A stretch of 64,000 nucleotides of DNA, taken from positions 287,805 through 351,804 of the forward strand of contig NZ_FNEJ01000002.1 of the NCBI RefSeq assembly GCF_900100085.1, written 5' to 3'. Positions 30,113-40,442 of this stretch are shown here, in pieces. The notes beneath the pieces are model-generated. The model made no database searches. It had not been told where the DNA came from and worked only from the letters and a program-made list of their open reading frames with translations. Origin of the DNA: Salipiger marinus (GTDB lineage: Bacteria > Pseudomonadota > Alphaproteobacteria > Rhodobacterales > Rhodobacteraceae). The translations under genes were made by a program, and so were the position numbers. Within the stretch, counting starts at the first letter, position 1; every line of letters begins with the position of its first letter.

Positions 30113-31036
30113 ATGGCACGTCTCAACACCTACCTTCTTGCCGCGGCGACCCTGTCCATCGCACTTGGCACCGGCTACGTGATGCAGCGCAGCACGACGG
30201 TGGGCCCGGCGCGGGGGGCAGAGCCGCTGACGCTGGCCGCCATCACCGACACCTCCTCCGCCGCAGCCCTGCCCCGCCTGCCTTCCGAGGCGGCGATGAT
30301 GCGCCTGCCCGCGCCTGCCTCGGCCAGTCCTGACATGGCCCTGCCTGCGCCGCAGACGGCACAGGCGCCGGACTGTCCGGTGACGCTGACCGCCGATGTC
30401 GCGGCGGGCGCCATGATGGCCCTGACGCTGGAGGCGCCCTGCCACCGCGAGGAACGGCTGACCCTGCACCATCAGGGGCTGATGCTGACCGAAGTCACCG
30501 ATGCCGAAGGTCGGCTGAGCCTTGAACTGCCCGCACTCGCCGAACAGGCGATGGTCATCGCCGCCTTTGACAGCGGGCGCGGCGCCACCACCCAGATCGA
30601 AGTGCCAAGCCTCGCCTTTTATGACCGCGTCGTCCTGCAATGGAAGGGAGATAGCGGCCTGCATCTGCACGCACGCGAATTCGGCTCCGGCCATGTCTGG
30701 GCCGCTTCCGCCGGAGATCTGACCCGCACCGCCGCAGGCGAAGGCGGGTTTCTGACCCTGCTCGGCGCGCGTGATACGCCCGACGCCCTGCAGGCGGAGG
30801 TCTATACCTTCCCCCGCGCTGCCGCGCGCGTCTCCGGAACGATCAACCTGAGCATCGAGGCCGAAGTCACGGCGGCCAACTGCGCGCAGCGCGTGGAGGC
30901 CCTGACGCTTGACCTGCGCAGCGGCAAAGCCCCGCATGCGGCGGACCTGTCGCTGGAGATGCCCGACTGCGAGTCGACGGGGGACTTTCTTGTGTTGAAA
31001 AACCTGATCGAAGACCTGAAGATCGCCGCCAACTGA
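30113..31036 (+). CDS. Exported hypothetical protein
   Basis: A 307-aa protein that starts MARLNTYLLAAATLSIALGTG, a hydrophobic segment that may be a signal anchor rather than a cleaved peptide. The rest has beta-rich regions and Ala/Pro-rich linkers. GGAGG is nine bases before ATG 30113. I recognise no family. It precedes a phosphate-binding-protein/OmpA fusion by 19 bases, so the two exported proteins are likely an operon. Two cysteine pairs in the C-terminal third may form disulfides. Confidence 0.7.
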   Translation: MARLNTYLLAAATLSIALGTGYVMQRSTTVGPARGAEPLTLAAITDTSSAAALPRLPSEAAMMRLPAPASASPDMALPAPQTAQAPDCPVTLTADVAAGAMMALTLEAPCHREERLTLHHQGLMLTEVTDAEGRLSLELPALAEQAMVIAAFDSGRGATTQIEVPSLAFYDRVVLQWKGDSGLHLHAREFGSGHVWAASAGDLTRTAAGEGGFLTLLGARDTPDALQAEVYTFPRAAARVSGTINLSIEAEVTAANCAQRVEALTLDLRSGKAPHAADLSLEMPDCESTGDFLVLKNLIEDLKIAAN

Positions 31037-31055
31037 GCTTGGGTGAGGGTCGTAG

Positions 31056-32612
31056 ATGCGACAGGTCCGTGCGGCGGTTTTCGCCGCACTTTGCCTTGCT
31101 GCTGGCGAGGCGGAGGCGCAGGATGTCACCCTGCGGTCCCGTGACGGCGGCATCGAGCTGAACGGCACGATGCTGGGTTTTGATGGCGATTTCTACCGTG
31201 TCTCCACCCGCTATGGGGAGCTGACCGTCGACAGTTCCGGCGTGTTGTGCGAGGGGCCCGGCTGCCCTTCGCTGACCGATTACGTTGCCGAACTGCGCAT
31301 CTCCGGCGCGGCGACCATGGGCGAAGTGCTGCTGCCCGCGCTGATCGAGGGCTTTGCCCTGCGCAGCGGGCTTGTCGCCACGCGCGACGCGACCGAAGGC
31401 CCGGACCAGCTGACATATATGCTGCAGGATCCGGCGCAGGACCGCCGCGTGGGCCAGTTTACGCTGCGCCTCAGCGACACGGATGAAGGCTTTGCCGATC
31501 TGCTGGCGGATGAGGCGGATCTGGTGATGGCCCTGCGCGAAGTTCGCCCCGCCGAGGTGCAGCGGGCCCGCGAGGCCGGGCTGGGCGATCTTTCCGCTCC
31601 GGCCCGCAGCCGGGTGCTGGCGCTGGATGGGCTGCTGCCCGCCGTTGCGCCGGGCAGCCCGCTGACCAGCCTCGCGCTGGCGGATCTGGCGCGGATCCTC
31701 GCCGGAGATCTGGTGAACTGGCAGGATCTGGGCGGGCCCGATGCGCCGATCGTGCTGCATCTGACCCGGCGGGACAGCGGCACCGTGCAGGCGCTGGAGG
31801 ACCGGCTGCTGGCGCCCACCGGTCTGCAGCTGGCGCAAGCCTATCGCGAGCATGACAGCCCCGCCGCGCTGGAACAGGCGCTGGCGCGTGACCCTTTCGG
31901 CTTCGGGCTGGTGCGGCTGGACCATGGCGGCCTGACCCAGACGCTGGTGCTGGGCGGCAGCTGTGGCTTTACGCTGCGCGGCAGCCGCGCGGCGGTCAAG
32001 ACCGAGGATTACCCGCTGACCCTGCCCCTGTTCCTGTATCAGCCCGCGCGGCGGCTGCCCGCGCTGGCGCGCGATTTTCTGGCCTATACCCGCTCGGGCC
32101 CGGCGCAGATCGTCATCCGGCGGGCCGGTTTTGTCGACCAGCTGCCCGAAGACCTGCCGCTTGGCCAGCAGGGCGACCGGCTGGCCAATGCGATTCAGGT
32201 GGCCGAGGGCGAAGAGGGCCTGCGCGAGCTTCAGCGTCTGGCGGCCAGTCTGGCGCCGCGACGGCGCCTGACCACGTCGTTCCGGTTTGACGCGGGCGCC
32301 ACGGGGCTCGACGCACAGTCCCGCTCCAACGTGGAGCAGCTGGCAGAGGCGCTGGAAAACGGCCTGTATGATGGCAAGGATCTGCTGTTTGTCGGCTTTT
32401 CTGACGGTCAAGGCCCCGCGCCGGACAATCTGGTCATCGCGCGGCAGCGGGCGGACACCGTGCTGCAGGCGGTCCGCACCAGCGCGGACACCGCCGATTT
32501 CACCCGGGTCGCGCTGAGCGCGGAAGCGTTTGGCGAGGCGATGCCCATGGCCTGCGACGACACCGTCTGGGGGCGGCAGGTCAACCGGCGGGTCGAGGTC
32601 TGGCTGCGCTAG
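31056..32612 (+). CDS. PBP-like (phosphate-binding type) and OmpA-domain fusion protein
   Basis: The 518-aa protein has a signal peptide (cleaved after AEA), a short N-terminal domain, a periplasmic binding-protein-like domain resembling PstS (about residues 80-330, ELRISGAATMGEVLLPAL), and a C-terminal OmpA-like peptidoglycan-binding domain (about 400-518, ending NRRVEVWLR). Database names for such proteins usually read 'phosphate ABC transporter substrate-binding/OmpA family protein'. There are no transporter permease genes nearby, so a structural or sensory role is as likely as transport. It converges on radC with only two bases between stop codons. Confidence 0.78.
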   Translation: MRQVRAAVFAALCLAAGEAEAQDVTLRSRDGGIELNGTMLGFDGDFYRVSTRYGELTVDSSGVLCEGPGCPSLTDYVAELRISGAATMGEVLLPALIEGFALRSGLVATRDATEGPDQLTYMLQDPAQDRRVGQFTLRLSDTDEGFADLLADEADLVMALREVRPAEVQRAREAGLGDLSAPARSRVLALDGLLPAVAPGSPLTSLALADLARILAGDLVNWQDLGGPDAPIVLHLTRRDSGTVQALEDRLLAPTGLQLAQAYREHDSPAALEQALARDPFGFGLVRLDHGGLTQTLVLGGSCGFTLRGSRAAVKTEDYPLTLPLFLYQPARRLPALARDFLAYTRSGPAQIVIRRAGFVDQLPEDLPLGQQGDRLANAIQVAEGEEGLRELQRLAASLAPRRRLTTSFRFDAGATGLDAQSRSNVEQLAEALENGLYDGKDLLFVGFSDGQGPAPDNLVIARQRADTVLQAVRTSADTADFTRVALSAEAFGEAMPMACDDTVWGRQVNRRVEVWLR

Positions 32613-32614
32613 GC

Positions 32615-33379
32615 TCATAACAGCCCCTCGGCCCGGAAGCTGAGTTCCCGTGACCGGCCGATGACCAGATGGTCGTGCAGGATGATCCCCAGCGCGTCCG
32701 CCGCGACGCGGATCTGGTCGGTCATGGCGATATCGGCCTGACTTGGGGTCGGGTCGCCGGACGGGTGGTTGTGCACAAGGATCAGCGCCGAGGCGTTCAG
32801 TTCCAGCGCGCGCTTCACCACCTCCCGCGGATAGACCGGCACATGATCGACGGTGCCCCGCGCCTGCGGCTCGTCGGCGATCAGCACGTTCTTGCGGTCC
32901 AGAAACAGGATGCGGAACTGTTCGGTATCCTGATGCGCCATGGCGGTCTGGCAATAGGCCAGCAGCGCATCCCACGAACTGACCACCTGTTTCTGCAGCA
33001 CGCGGGACCGCGCCAGCCGATGCGCCGCCGCTTCCACGATCTTGAGCTCGGTGATCACCGCCTCCCCCACCCCGGGCACCTCGCGCAGGCGGGCGGCGGG
33101 GGCAGAGACGACGCCGTTGAAATCGCGGAACAGATCCAGCAGCTGCCGCGCCAGCGGTTTGACATCGCGGCGCGGGATGGCGCGGAACAGCACGAGTTCC
33201 AGCAGTTCGTAATCGGGCAGCGCATCGGCGCCCCCGACCAGAAACCGCTCCCGCAGGCGGGCGCGATGATCCCGAAGATAGGAGGGCGCCGCCGCGCCAC
33301 GCGCCAGCGGCGCCTCCGGCGCTTCGTCCCGGTCAAAGAGCGGGGCCTGAGAATCAGAGAAATGGCGAAATCTGCTCAT
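32615..33379 (-). CDS. radC: RadC-family JAB/MPN domain protein
   Basis: This 254-aa protein has an N-terminal helix-hairpin-helix-like region (VPGVGEAVITELKIVEA) and a C-terminal JAMM zinc metalloprotease-like motif, HNH at 203-205 with D216 (HxH-x10-D). The name RadC comes from E. coli, where the repair role is disputed. It is unlinked to DNA repair genes here; dnaJ lies next door on the same strand after a 100-base gap. Confidence 0.88.
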   Translation of the reverse strand: MSRFRHFSDSQAPLFDRDEAPEAPLARGAAAPSYLRDHRARLRERFLVGGADALPDYELLELVLFRAIPRRDVKPLARQLLDLFRDFNGVVSAPAARLREVPGVGEAVITELKIVEAAAHRLARSRVLQKQVVSSWDALLAYCQTAMAHQDTEQFRILFLDRKNVLIADEPQARGTVDHVPVYPREVVKRALELNASALILVHNHPSGDPTPSQADIAMTDQIRVAADALGIILHDHLVIGRSRELSFRAEGLL

Positions 33380-33481
33380 CCCTCCAGACTGCGCGCGGTC
33401 AGGTTAGGGAGGAGTTAACGCAAAAGCGGCGCGAGGTTGCCCCCACGCCGCCAGAGCCAGAGCCAGAGCCTTTTGCCCCGG

Positions 33482-34630
33482 TCAGCCCTTCATGGAATCC
33501 CAGAAGCCTTTTACCGAAGAGAAAAAGCTTTTTGATTCCGGGTTGTTGTCTTCGCTCAGTGCCTCGAATTCGCGCAGCAGATCGCGTTGGCGCGAGGTCA
33601 GGTTGACCGGCGTCTCGACCGCAAGTTCGATGAACATGTCGCCGACACCGCCGCCGCGCAGCGCGGGCATGCCCTTGCCACGCAGACGCATCTGGCGTCC
33701 GGACTGGCTTCCGGCGGGGATTTTCACCCGCGACCGGCCCCCGTCCATCGTCGGCACCTCGATGTCGCCGCCAAGGGCGGCGGCGGTCATCGACACCGGC
33801 ACGCGGCAGTGCAGTTCGGTGCCTTCGCGTTCAAAGATGTCATGCGGGGCAACTTCGATGAAGATATAGAGATCGCCCGGCGGTCCGCCGCGCATGCCCG
33901 CCTCGCCTTCGCCAGCCAGACGGATGCGTGTGCCCGTTTCTACCCCTGCGGGAATGTTCACCGACAGCGCGCGGTCCTTCTGGACGCGACCGGCACCGCC
34001 GCATTTGACGCAGGGATTCTTGATGATCTGGCCCAGCCCGGAACAGGTGGGACAGGTCCGTTCGACGGTAAAGAAGCCTTGGGTCGCCCGCACCTTGCCC
34101 ATGCCCGAACAGGTCGGACAGGTGGTCGGTTCGGCGCCACCTTCGGAGCCGGAGCCGTGGCAGGCCCCGCACTGCACCGAAGTCGGCACGTTGATGGTTT
34201 TCTGCAGGCCGGTATAGGCATCTTCCAGCGTCACGCGCAGGTTGTAGCGCAGGTCAGCCCCGCGCGCCGCGCGCTGCCGCCCGCCCTGCCGTCCGCCCAT
34301 GAAATCGCCGAACAGGTCGTCGAACACATCGGAGAACGCCGAGGCGAAATCGCCCTGCTGGCCAAAGCCGCCACCGGGACGCGCGCCACCGCCGCCCATG
34401 CCGCCCTCGAATGCCGCATGGCCGAAGCGGTCATAGGCCGCCTTCTTGTCGGCATCCTTGAGAACCTCGTAGGCCTCGTTCACTTCCTTGAACTGGGACT
34501 CGGCGCTGGGATCGTCCTTGTTGCGGTCGGGGTGAAGCTCTTTCGCCTTGACGCGATAGGCCTTCTTGATCTCGTCCGCGGAGGCCCCTTTAGCGACGCC
34601 GAGCAGCTCGTAATAGTCACGCTTGGACAT
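33482..34630 (-). CDS. dnaJ: Chaperone protein DnaJ (Hsp40)
   Basis: DnaJ stimulates the ATPase of DnaK and delivers clients. The 382-aa protein has the J-domain with HPD at 33-35, a Gly/Phe-rich linker, four CxxCxGxG zinc-finger repeats ([32 protein letters not shown]), and the C-terminal substrate-binding domains. It follows dnaK by 75 bases, with a stem-loop between. Confidence 0.96.
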   Translation of the reverse strand: MSKRDYYELLGVAKGASADEIKKAYRVKAKELHPDRNKDDPSAESQFKEVNEAYEVLKDADKKAAYDRFGHAAFEGGMGGGGARPGGGFGQQGDFASAFSDVFDDLFGDFMGGRQGGRQRAARGADLRYNLRVTLEDAYTGLQKTINVPTSVQCGACHGSGSEGGAEPTTCPTCSGMGKVRATQGFFTVERTCPTCSGLGQIIKNPCVKCGGAGRVQKDRALSVNIPAGVETGTRIRLAGEGEAGMRGGPPGDLYIFIEVAPHDIFEREGTELHCRVPVSMTAAALGGDIEVPTMDGGRSRVKIPAGSQSGRQMRLRGKGMPALRGGGVGDMFIELAVETPVNLTSRQRDLLREFEALSEDNNPESKSFFSSVKGFWDSMKG

Positions 34631-34658
34631 TCATGCCCTCCTTGGCCGGAACGGATGA

Positions 34659-34685
34659 GGGCCGGCCCGGTATACGGACCGGCCC
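34659..34685 (-). other. Stem-loop between dnaK and dnaJ
   Basis: GGGCCGG (34659-34665) pairs with CCGGCCC (34679-34685) across a 13-base loop in the intercistronic gap. No T-run follows in the transcribed direction. It could be a processing or partial termination site that lowers dnaJ relative to dnaK. Confidence 0.35.
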
Positions 34686-34705
34686 CTTTTCGGTTCCGTG
34701 ATGGG

Positions 34706-36628
34706 TCAGCTGCGCTTGCGGTCGTCGAGGTCTTCGAAATCCGCGTCCACGATGTTGTCGTCATCCGCCGGACCGGACTTGCCGGAGTCGGGATGATCGC
34801 TGCTGTCGCCCTCTTCGGCCTGCGATTTGTAGATCGCCTCACCCAGACGCATGGCCGCTTCGGTCACGTTCTGGATGCCGGACTTGATCTTCTCGCCGGT
34901 CACGCCGTCCTTCTCGAGATCATCCTTGAGCGCGGCAATCGCCAACTCGATCGCTTCCACGGTGGAGGGATCGACCTTTTCGCCATGCTCTTCGATCGAT
35001 TTCTCGGTCGAATGGATGAGGCTTTCGGCCTGATTGCGGGCCTCCACCAGTTCGCGGCGCTTCTTGTCCGCTTCGGCGTTTTCCTCGGCGTCCTTCACCA
35101 TCTTCTCGATGTCGGAATCGGACAGACCGCCCGAGGCCTGAATGGTGATCTTCTGCTCCTTGCCGGTGCCCTTGTCCTTGGCACTGACCGACACGATGCC
35201 GTTGGCGTCGATGTCGAAGGTCACCTCGATCTGCGGCATGCCGCGCGGCGCGGGCGGGATGTTTTCCAGATTGAACTGGCCCAGCATCTTGTTGTCCGCT
35301 GCCATTTCCCGTTCGCCCTGGAAGACGCGGATGGTCACGGCGCCCTGATTGTCCTCGGCGGTGGAGAACACCTGCGACTTCTTGGTCGGGATGGTGGTGT
35401 TGCGGTCGATCAGCCGGGTGAACACGCCGCCCAGCGTTTCGATGCCAAGGCTCAGCGGGGTCACGTCCAGCAGCACCACGTCCTTGACGTCGCCCTGCAG
35501 CACGCCGGCCTGAATGGCGGCACCCATGGCCACCACTTCGTCCGGGTTCACGCCCTTGTGCGGCTCCTTGCCGAAGAACTTGGTCACCTCGTCCACGACG
35601 CGGGGCATCCGGGTCATGCCGCCGACCAGAACGACCTCGTCGATCTCGTCCTTGGAGATGCCCGCATCCTTCAGCGCGGCCTGACAGGGCTTCAGCGAGG
35701 CCTTGATCAGGTCACCCACCAGCTGTTCCAGCTTGGAGCGGGTCAGCTTCATCACCATGTGCAGCGGCTGACCGTTCTTGCCCATCGAGATGAAGGGCTG
35801 GTTGATTTCGGTCTGCTGGCTGGAGGACAGCTCGATCTTGGCCTTCTCCGCCGCTTCTTTCAGACGCTGCAGCGCCATCTTGTCGGTGGTCAGGTCGACG
35901 CCGTGCTCTTTCTTGAACTCGTCGGCGAGGTAGTTGACGATGCGCATGTCGAAATCTTCACCGCCAAGGAACGTGTCCCCGTTGGTGGATTTCACTTCGA
36001 ACAGGCCGTCGTCGATCTCCAGAATGGTCACGTCGAAGGTGCCGCCGCCAAGGTCATAGACCGCGATGGTGCGCGCTTCTTTCTTGTCCAGACCATAGGC
36101 CAGCGCGGCCGCGGTCGGTTCGTTGATGATGCGCAGCACCTCAAGCCCGGCGATCTTGCCGGCATCCTTGGTGGCCTGACGCTGGGCGTCGTTGAAATAG
36201 GCGGGCACGGTGATGACGGCCTGCGTCACTTCTTCGCCCAGATAGGATTCCGCGGTTTCTTTCATCTTGCCAAGGATGAAGGCGGAAATCTGGCTGGGGC
36301 TGTATCTGGTGCCGCGCGCTTCCACCCAGGCGTCGCCATTGCCGCCGTCCACGATCTTGTAGGGGACGATCTTCTGGTCCTTGGTCACTTCCGCATCGGT
36401 GGTGCGGCGACCGATCAGACGCTTGACGGCGAAGATGGTGGCTTCGGGGTTGGTGACGGCCTGCCGCTTGGCGGGCTGGCCGACAAGACGCTCGTCGTCG
36501 GTGAAGGCGACGATGGAGGGCGTTGTGCGGGCGCCTTCGGCGTTTTCAATCACACGGGCCTGGCTGCCATCCATGATGGCGACGCAGGAGTTGGTGGTGC
36601 CGAGGTCGATACCGATCACTTTGGCCAT
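34706..36628 (-). CDS. dnaK: Chaperone protein DnaK (Hsp70)
   Basis: The 640-aa Hsp70 has the ATPase phosphate loop GIDLGTTNS (residues about 6-14), the linker [14 protein letters not shown], and a C-terminal acidic tail of typical DDEE-like composition. It is the first gene of dnaK-dnaJ. A heat-shock-type promoter lies about 115-145 bases upstream. Confidence 0.97.
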   Translation of the reverse strand: MAKVIGIDLGTTNSCVAIMDGSQARVIENAEGARTTPSIVAFTDDERLVGQPAKRQAVTNPEATIFAVKRLIGRRTTDAEVTKDQKIVPYKIVDGGNGDAWVEARGTRYSPSQISAFILGKMKETAESYLGEEVTQAVITVPAYFNDAQRQATKDAGKIAGLEVLRIINEPTAAALAYGLDKKEARTIAVYDLGGGTFDVTILEIDDGLFEVKSTNGDTFLGGEDFDMRIVNYLADEFKKEHGVDLTTDKMALQRLKEAAEKAKIELSSSQQTEINQPFISMGKNGQPLHMVMKLTRSKLEQLVGDLIKASLKPCQAALKDAGISKDEIDEVVLVGGMTRMPRVVDEVTKFFGKEPHKGVNPDEVVAMGAAIQAGVLQGDVKDVVLLDVTPLSLGIETLGGVFTRLIDRNTTIPTKKSQVFSTAEDNQGAVTIRVFQGEREMAADNKMLGQFNLENIPPAPRGMPQIEVTFDIDANGIVSVSAKDKGTGKEQKITIQASGGLSDSDIEKMVKDAEENAEADKKRRELVEARNQAESLIHSTEKSIEEHGEKVDPSTVEAIELAIAALKDDLEKDGVTGEKIKSGIQNVTEAAMRLGEAIYKSQAEEGDSSDHPDSGKSGPADDDNIVDADFEDLDDRKRS

Positions 36629-36741
36629 GTTTCGATCCCTTTCTGAGTCAAGGCGATGTCGCGAGGCATACGGACCCGTTACGGCATCCAGCCCCGCTTG
36701 TTCCAGAAGCCGTCCGGCAGGGCCTCGCGGCGTTCGGAGGG

Positions 36742-36771
36742 TATATAAGGAGGGGGTTTCGGGCCTGCAAG
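36742..36771 (-). promoter_or_regulatory. Candidate RpoH (sigma-32) promoter of dnaK
   Basis: On the minus strand CTTGCAG (starting at 36771) is followed after about 15 bases by CTTATATA (36749-36742). This resembles the alphaproteobacterial heat-shock consensus CTTG...CYTATNT. It would give a 5' leader of roughly 105 bases before dnaK. Confidence 0.5.
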
Positions 36772-36846
36772 CGCCCGCTTCCGCGACTTGCCCGCATTTG
36801 CCGCGAATTTCTTTGCCAGATCTTTGCCGATGCCTGACAAGACGGC

Positions 36847-37452
36847 ATGACTGATGCCTTGGAGATTCGCGGCTTCCGGCTTTATCCGCAGTGGCTGGAC
36901 CGGTCCGCGCAGGACATGCTTGTGGCCACGCTGCGCGAAATTTTGCGGCAGGCGCCGCTTTACCGCCCCGTCACGCCGCGCGGGCAGGAAATGTCGGTGC
37001 GGATGAGCGCGGCAGGCCGGTTCGGATGGGTCACCGACCGCCGCGGCTACCGCTATGAACCGCGCCACCCGGCGGGCATGGACTGGCCGCCGATCCCGCA
37101 GCAGGTGCTGGAGATCTGGGAGGCGGTCACGGACGGCGCGCGGGCGCCGGAATGCTGCCTGATCAACTGGTATGGCGAAGGCGCGCGCATGGGCCTGCAT
37201 CAGGACCGCGACGAGGCGGATTTCTCCTGCCCGGTGGTGTCGGTGTCCTTGGGCGATGACGGGCTGTTCCGCATGGGCAACACCGAACGCGGCGGCAAGA
37301 CCGAATCGGTCTGGCTGCGGTCGGGCGACGTGGTGGTGATGGGCGGCGAGGCGCGGCTGCGCCATCATGGCGTGGACCGCATCCGCTTCGGCTCGTCGAC
37401 GCTGCTGCCGCAGGGCGGGCGGATCAACCTGACGTTGCGGGTCGTGACCTGA
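36847..37452 (+). CDS. alkB: AlkB-family 2-oxoglutarate/Fe(II) dioxygenase
   Basis: AlkB oxidatively removes methyl lesions from DNA and RNA bases. The 201-aa protein has the iron facial triad H118, D120 (HQDRD) and H174 (HHGV), and the 2-oxoglutarate arginine motif GRINLTLR (R192, R198). Length fits the family. It is divergent from dnaK with 218 bases between, and converges with the export permease gene with no space. Which AlkB subclass it belongs to is uncertain. Confidence 0.88.
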   Translation: MTDALEIRGFRLYPQWLDRSAQDMLVATLREILRQAPLYRPVTPRGQEMSVRMSAAGRFGWVTDRRGYRYEPRHPAGMDWPPIPQQVLEIWEAVTDGARAPECCLINWYGEGARMGLHQDRDEADFSCPVVSVSLGDDGLFRMGNTERGGKTESVWLRSGDVVVMGGEARLRHHGVDRIRFGSSTLLPQGGRINLTLRVVT

Positions 37453-38283
37453 TCAGCGCCGCGCGCCCCACGAGGCCGAGGCATGTCTGCGGGTGTAGAA
37501 TTCGCCCATGAGCCCGATCATCAGCAGCACGATCGACACCCACAGTGCGTATTCCCAGGTCGAATTGCGCGGGAAATAATTGACGAAGGCCGCCCCGCGC
37601 GCCTGATCGATGGTGTGGAACAGCGGATTCCAGTCGAACACCGCCAGCATCGCCGGGGTCAGCGAATTGGCCACGAACATCTTGCCCGACGCGATCATGT
37701 TGGCGCGCTGGTAGACGGTGGACAGGATCGAGACCGGCGTCGGGAACCACGGCTTGGCCGCCAGAAACACCATACCGATGGCCGCGCCGGAAAACCACGA
37801 CAGCAGCAGCATGGCCAGACAGCCGATCGGGTCATGAATCTCCTGCATGACGAAGGGGTTGAAGGCCACGTCATAGACGAACAGGATAGCAAACAGCGAC
37901 AGCACCTGAATATACAGCGTCGACACCATGGCGGCGGCGATGGCGATGGCGGTGTTCATCGGGGCGTGCTGCATCATCGGGCTGGCGGGGCCTTCGGAAC
38001 TGACCACGGCGCCGAGGGTCTTGGAATGGGTCATGAACAGGAACACCCCGGTCATGATGTAGATCATGAAATCGCCGCGGATCGCGCTGCCGCGGATGCC
38101 CAGCACGAAGAACATGAAATAAAAGGCCAGCACAAAAATGATGGTCTGCAGCATGTTCATGAAGATCGCGAGGAACGCGTTGCCATGCGTTTTGCGCACG
38201 GCACGGACCGAATTGTGATAGATCAGCTCGGCAATGTAGATGGCCGTTCCCAGACGGGAGCGCGGCACGGTGGTCTGAAACAT
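37453..38283 (-). CDS. ABC-2 type polysaccharide-export permease (KpsM/RfbA-like)
   Basis: A 276-aa membrane protein with about six hydrophobic segments, including a conserved first helix (MNMLQTIIFVLAFYFMFFVLG) and the DWNPLFHTIDQAR signature near the C-terminus, typical of the polysaccharide-exporter permeases. No matching ATPase (KpsT-like) is beside it. It is divergent from cysQ by 125 bases and sits at the edge of a glycan-biosynthesis cluster, making capsule or exopolysaccharide export likely. Confidence 0.8.
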   Translation of the reverse strand: MFQTTVPRSRLGTAIYIAELIYHNSVRAVRKTHGNAFLAIFMNMLQTIIFVLAFYFMFFVLGIRGSAIRGDFMIYIMTGVFLFMTHSKTLGAVVSSEGPASPMMQHAPMNTAIAIAAAMVSTLYIQVLSLFAILFVYDVAFNPFVMQEIHDPIGCLAMLLLSWFSGAAIGMVFLAAKPWFPTPVSILSTVYQRANMIASGKMFVANSLTPAMLAVFDWNPLFHTIDQARGAAFVNYFPRNSTWEYALWVSIVLLMIGLMGEFYTRRHASASWGARR

Positions 38284-38408
38284 GGCACTGCTGCTCCGGC
38301 CCGGTCGGAAGATGGCGGGTCTTCTTGCCCTCTTGGGTGAACCGCAGCATAAGTCGGAGAGGCTTTCAAATCAATAAATCCGCGAGCTTGCGGAAAAGGA
38401 GATCGGCT

Positions 38409-39206
38409 TTGAATTACGAAACGCTTGTGACGGTGATCCGCAGGCTCGCGCTTGAGGCAGGCGACCGGATCATGGAGATCTACAATTCCGATGATTTCGA
38501 GGTGAAATCGAAGTCGGACCAGAGCCCCGTGACCGAAGCCGACGAAGCCGCCGATGCGCTGATCTCTGCCGGGCTGCGCGACGCCTTCCCCGAGGTGGCG
38601 CTGGTGACCGAGGAACAGGCCGACAGCCATGATATCGACGCGATGACGTTTCTCATCGTCGATCCGCTGGACGGCACCAAGGAATTCGTCAACCGTCGCG
38701 GCGATTTTACCGTGAACATCGCACTGGTTGAAGACGGCGTGCCGACGCGCGGCGTGGTCTATGCGCCCGCCAAGGGCCGCATGTTCTACACCAACAGCGT
38801 CGGCCAGTCGGTCGAGGAAACCGGCCCCTTCGACAAGGACGCGGCGGGCGAAACCACGCCGCTGCACGTGTCGAAGCCCGACAATTCCGCGCTGATGGTC
38901 GTGGCCTCCAAATCGCATCGCGATCAGGCCACCGACGATTACATCGGCAAATACGAGGTCAAGGACATGACCAGCGCCGGATCCTCGCTGAAGTTCTGCC
39001 TTGTGGCGACGGGCGAGGCCGATCTTTATCCGCGGCTTGGCCGCACGATGGAATGGGACACCGCCGCAGGCCATGCGGTGCTGAACGGCGCGGGCGGCCA
39101 TGTGGTGCGCTTTGATGACCTGACGCCGCTGGCCTATGGCAAGGCGGGCTATGCCAACCCGTTCTTCATCGCCTATGCTCCCGGCGTGGATCTGAAAGAG
39201 GGCTGA
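38409..39206 (+). CDS. cysQ: 3'(2'),5'-bisphosphate nucleotidase CysQ
   Basis: CysQ dephosphorylates PAP, the by-product of PAPS-dependent reactions. The 265-aa protein has the Mg-dependent phosphatase motif DPLDGT (85-90) with E69 before it, and a C-terminal WDTAAGHAVL motif. I chose the TTG at 38409, with AAGGAG seven bases upstream, over an upstream ATG lacking one. It begins a run of co-oriented glycan genes, six bases before a glycosyltransferase, and may clear PAP made by the sulfotransferase further along. Confidence 0.9.
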   Translation: MNYETLVTVIRRLALEAGDRIMEIYNSDDFEVKSKSDQSPVTEADEAADALISAGLRDAFPEVALVTEEQADSHDIDAMTFLIVDPLDGTKEFVNRRGDFTVNIALVEDGVPTRGVVYAPAKGRMFYTNSVGQSVEETGPFDKDAAGETTPLHVSKPDNSALMVVASKSHRDQATDDYIGKYEVKDMTSAGSSLKFCLVATGEADLYPRLGRTMEWDTAAGHAVLNGAGGHVVRFDDLTPLAYGKAGYANPFFIAYAPGVDLKEG

Positions 39207-39212
39207 TCGCCC

Positions 39213-40442
39213 ATGGCCGCAATGCCGGTCAGCGTGGTCATCGTCAGCCGGGGCCGTCCGGCGGCGCTGAGCCTGTGCCTGACCGGCATCGCGCACCTCG
39301 ACCATCCCGCCTATGAGGTGGTGGTGGTCGCCTGCCCCGCCGGCGCCGCCGCCCTGGGGGCAGGGCCCCATGCCGCGCATATCAAGCTGCTGGAGTTCGA
39401 CGCGCCCAACATCGCCGCCGCGCGCAATCTGGCGCTGACGCAGGCTGCGGGCGAGGTGGTGGCCTTCATCGACGATGACGCGGTGCCGGAACCGACATGG
39501 CTTGCCCGCCTCTGCGCGCCTTTTGCCGATCCGGAGGTCGCGGCGGCGGGCGGATATGTGCGCGGGCGCAACGGCATCGACCATCAGTGGCGCGCGCGCA
39601 GCATCACCGCAACCGGCTGCGACAGGCCGCTGGATCTGCCCGGCGACGGGCCGCATTTCCCCCACCTGTCTGACGCTGCGGTCAAGCTGCAGGGCACCAA
39701 CATGGCGCATCGCCGCGATGTTCTGGCACGGATGGGCGGGTTCGATCCGGGCTTCCGCTTCTATATGGACGACACCGATCTGGATCTGCGTCACGCCCGG
39801 GCCGGGCACCGCGTCGCGGTGGTGCCGCTGGCCGAGGTGCATCATGGCTATGCCGAAAGCGCGCGGCGCGGGCCCGACCGCAGCCCGCGCGATCTGACCG
39901 AGATCGGCGCCTCGCTCGCGCTGTTCCTGCGCAAGCACTGTCCCGAACCGCAGCGCGCCGCCGCTTGGGCCCGCCTGCGCGAGGCGCAGCGCCGCCGCCT
40001 GCTGGACCATATGATCCGCGGCCCGCTGGGCCCTGATGACGTGATGGGCCTGCTGCGCGGGCTCGACCGGGGCCATGCGGCGGGGCTGCTGCGTCCGGCG
40101 GGTCCGCTGCCCCCGCTCGCAGCCCCTGCCGCGGCCTTCCTGCCCTTCCCCGGGCGCCCCGGAGCCCCCCGCCGCATCCTGTCCGGGCGGGTCTGGTCGC
40201 GCCGCCGGATGCGGCGGCAGGCTGCCGAATTTGCCGCAAGCGGCGAAATTGTCAGTGTTTTCCGATTTAGCCACACCGCCCTTTATCATCATGTCACATT
40301 TCGACCCGAAGGATACTGGGAACAGATCGGCGGACTTTGGGGGCGTAGCCTGCGTGGCGATGTGCCCTTGCAGCCATGGCTGTTTGCAGCAAGACTTCGG
40401 GCAGAGGTCAATCGAGTGGCAAAATTCCGCGGGTCGACCTGA
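39213..40442 (+). CDS. Family 2 glycosyltransferase
   Basis: This 409-aa enzyme has a GT-A fold with VSVVIVSRGRP at the start and the metal-binding acidic cluster DDD at residues 87-89 (FIDDDAVPEPTWL), followed by a DTDLDLR-type motif (YMDDTDLDLRHAR). A C-terminal region of about 150 residues is Arg/Ala/Pro-rich and not obviously a known domain. GC and codon usage drop slightly in the last 100 bases. It is six bases downstream of cysQ. Donor and acceptor are unknown. Confidence 0.83.
   Translation: MAAMPVSVVIVSRGRPAALSLCLTGIAHLDHPAYEVVVVACPAGAAALGAGPHAAHIKLLEFDAPNIAAARNLALTQAAGEVVAFIDDDAVPEPTWLARLCAPFADPEVAAAGGYVRGRNGIDHQWRARSITATGCDRPLDLPGDGPHFPHLSDAAVKLQGTNMAHRRDVLARMGGFDPGFRFYMDDTDLDLRHARAGHRVAVVPLAEVHHGYAESARRGPDRSPRDLTEIGASLALFLRKHCPEPQRAAAWARLREAQRRRLLDHMIRGPLGPDDVMGLLRGLDRGHAAGLLRPAGPLPPLAAPAAAFLPFPGRPGAPRRILSGRVWSRRRMRRQAAEFAASGEIVSVFRFSHTALYHHVTFRPEGYWEQIGGLWGRSLRGDVPLQPWLFAARLRAEVNRVAKFRGST

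Noticed and set aside
33587..36646. A 1019-codon plus-strand frame opposite dnaK-dnaJ
   Set aside because: Antisense shadow of two certain chaperone genes; no family resemblance and His/Gly-rich composition.
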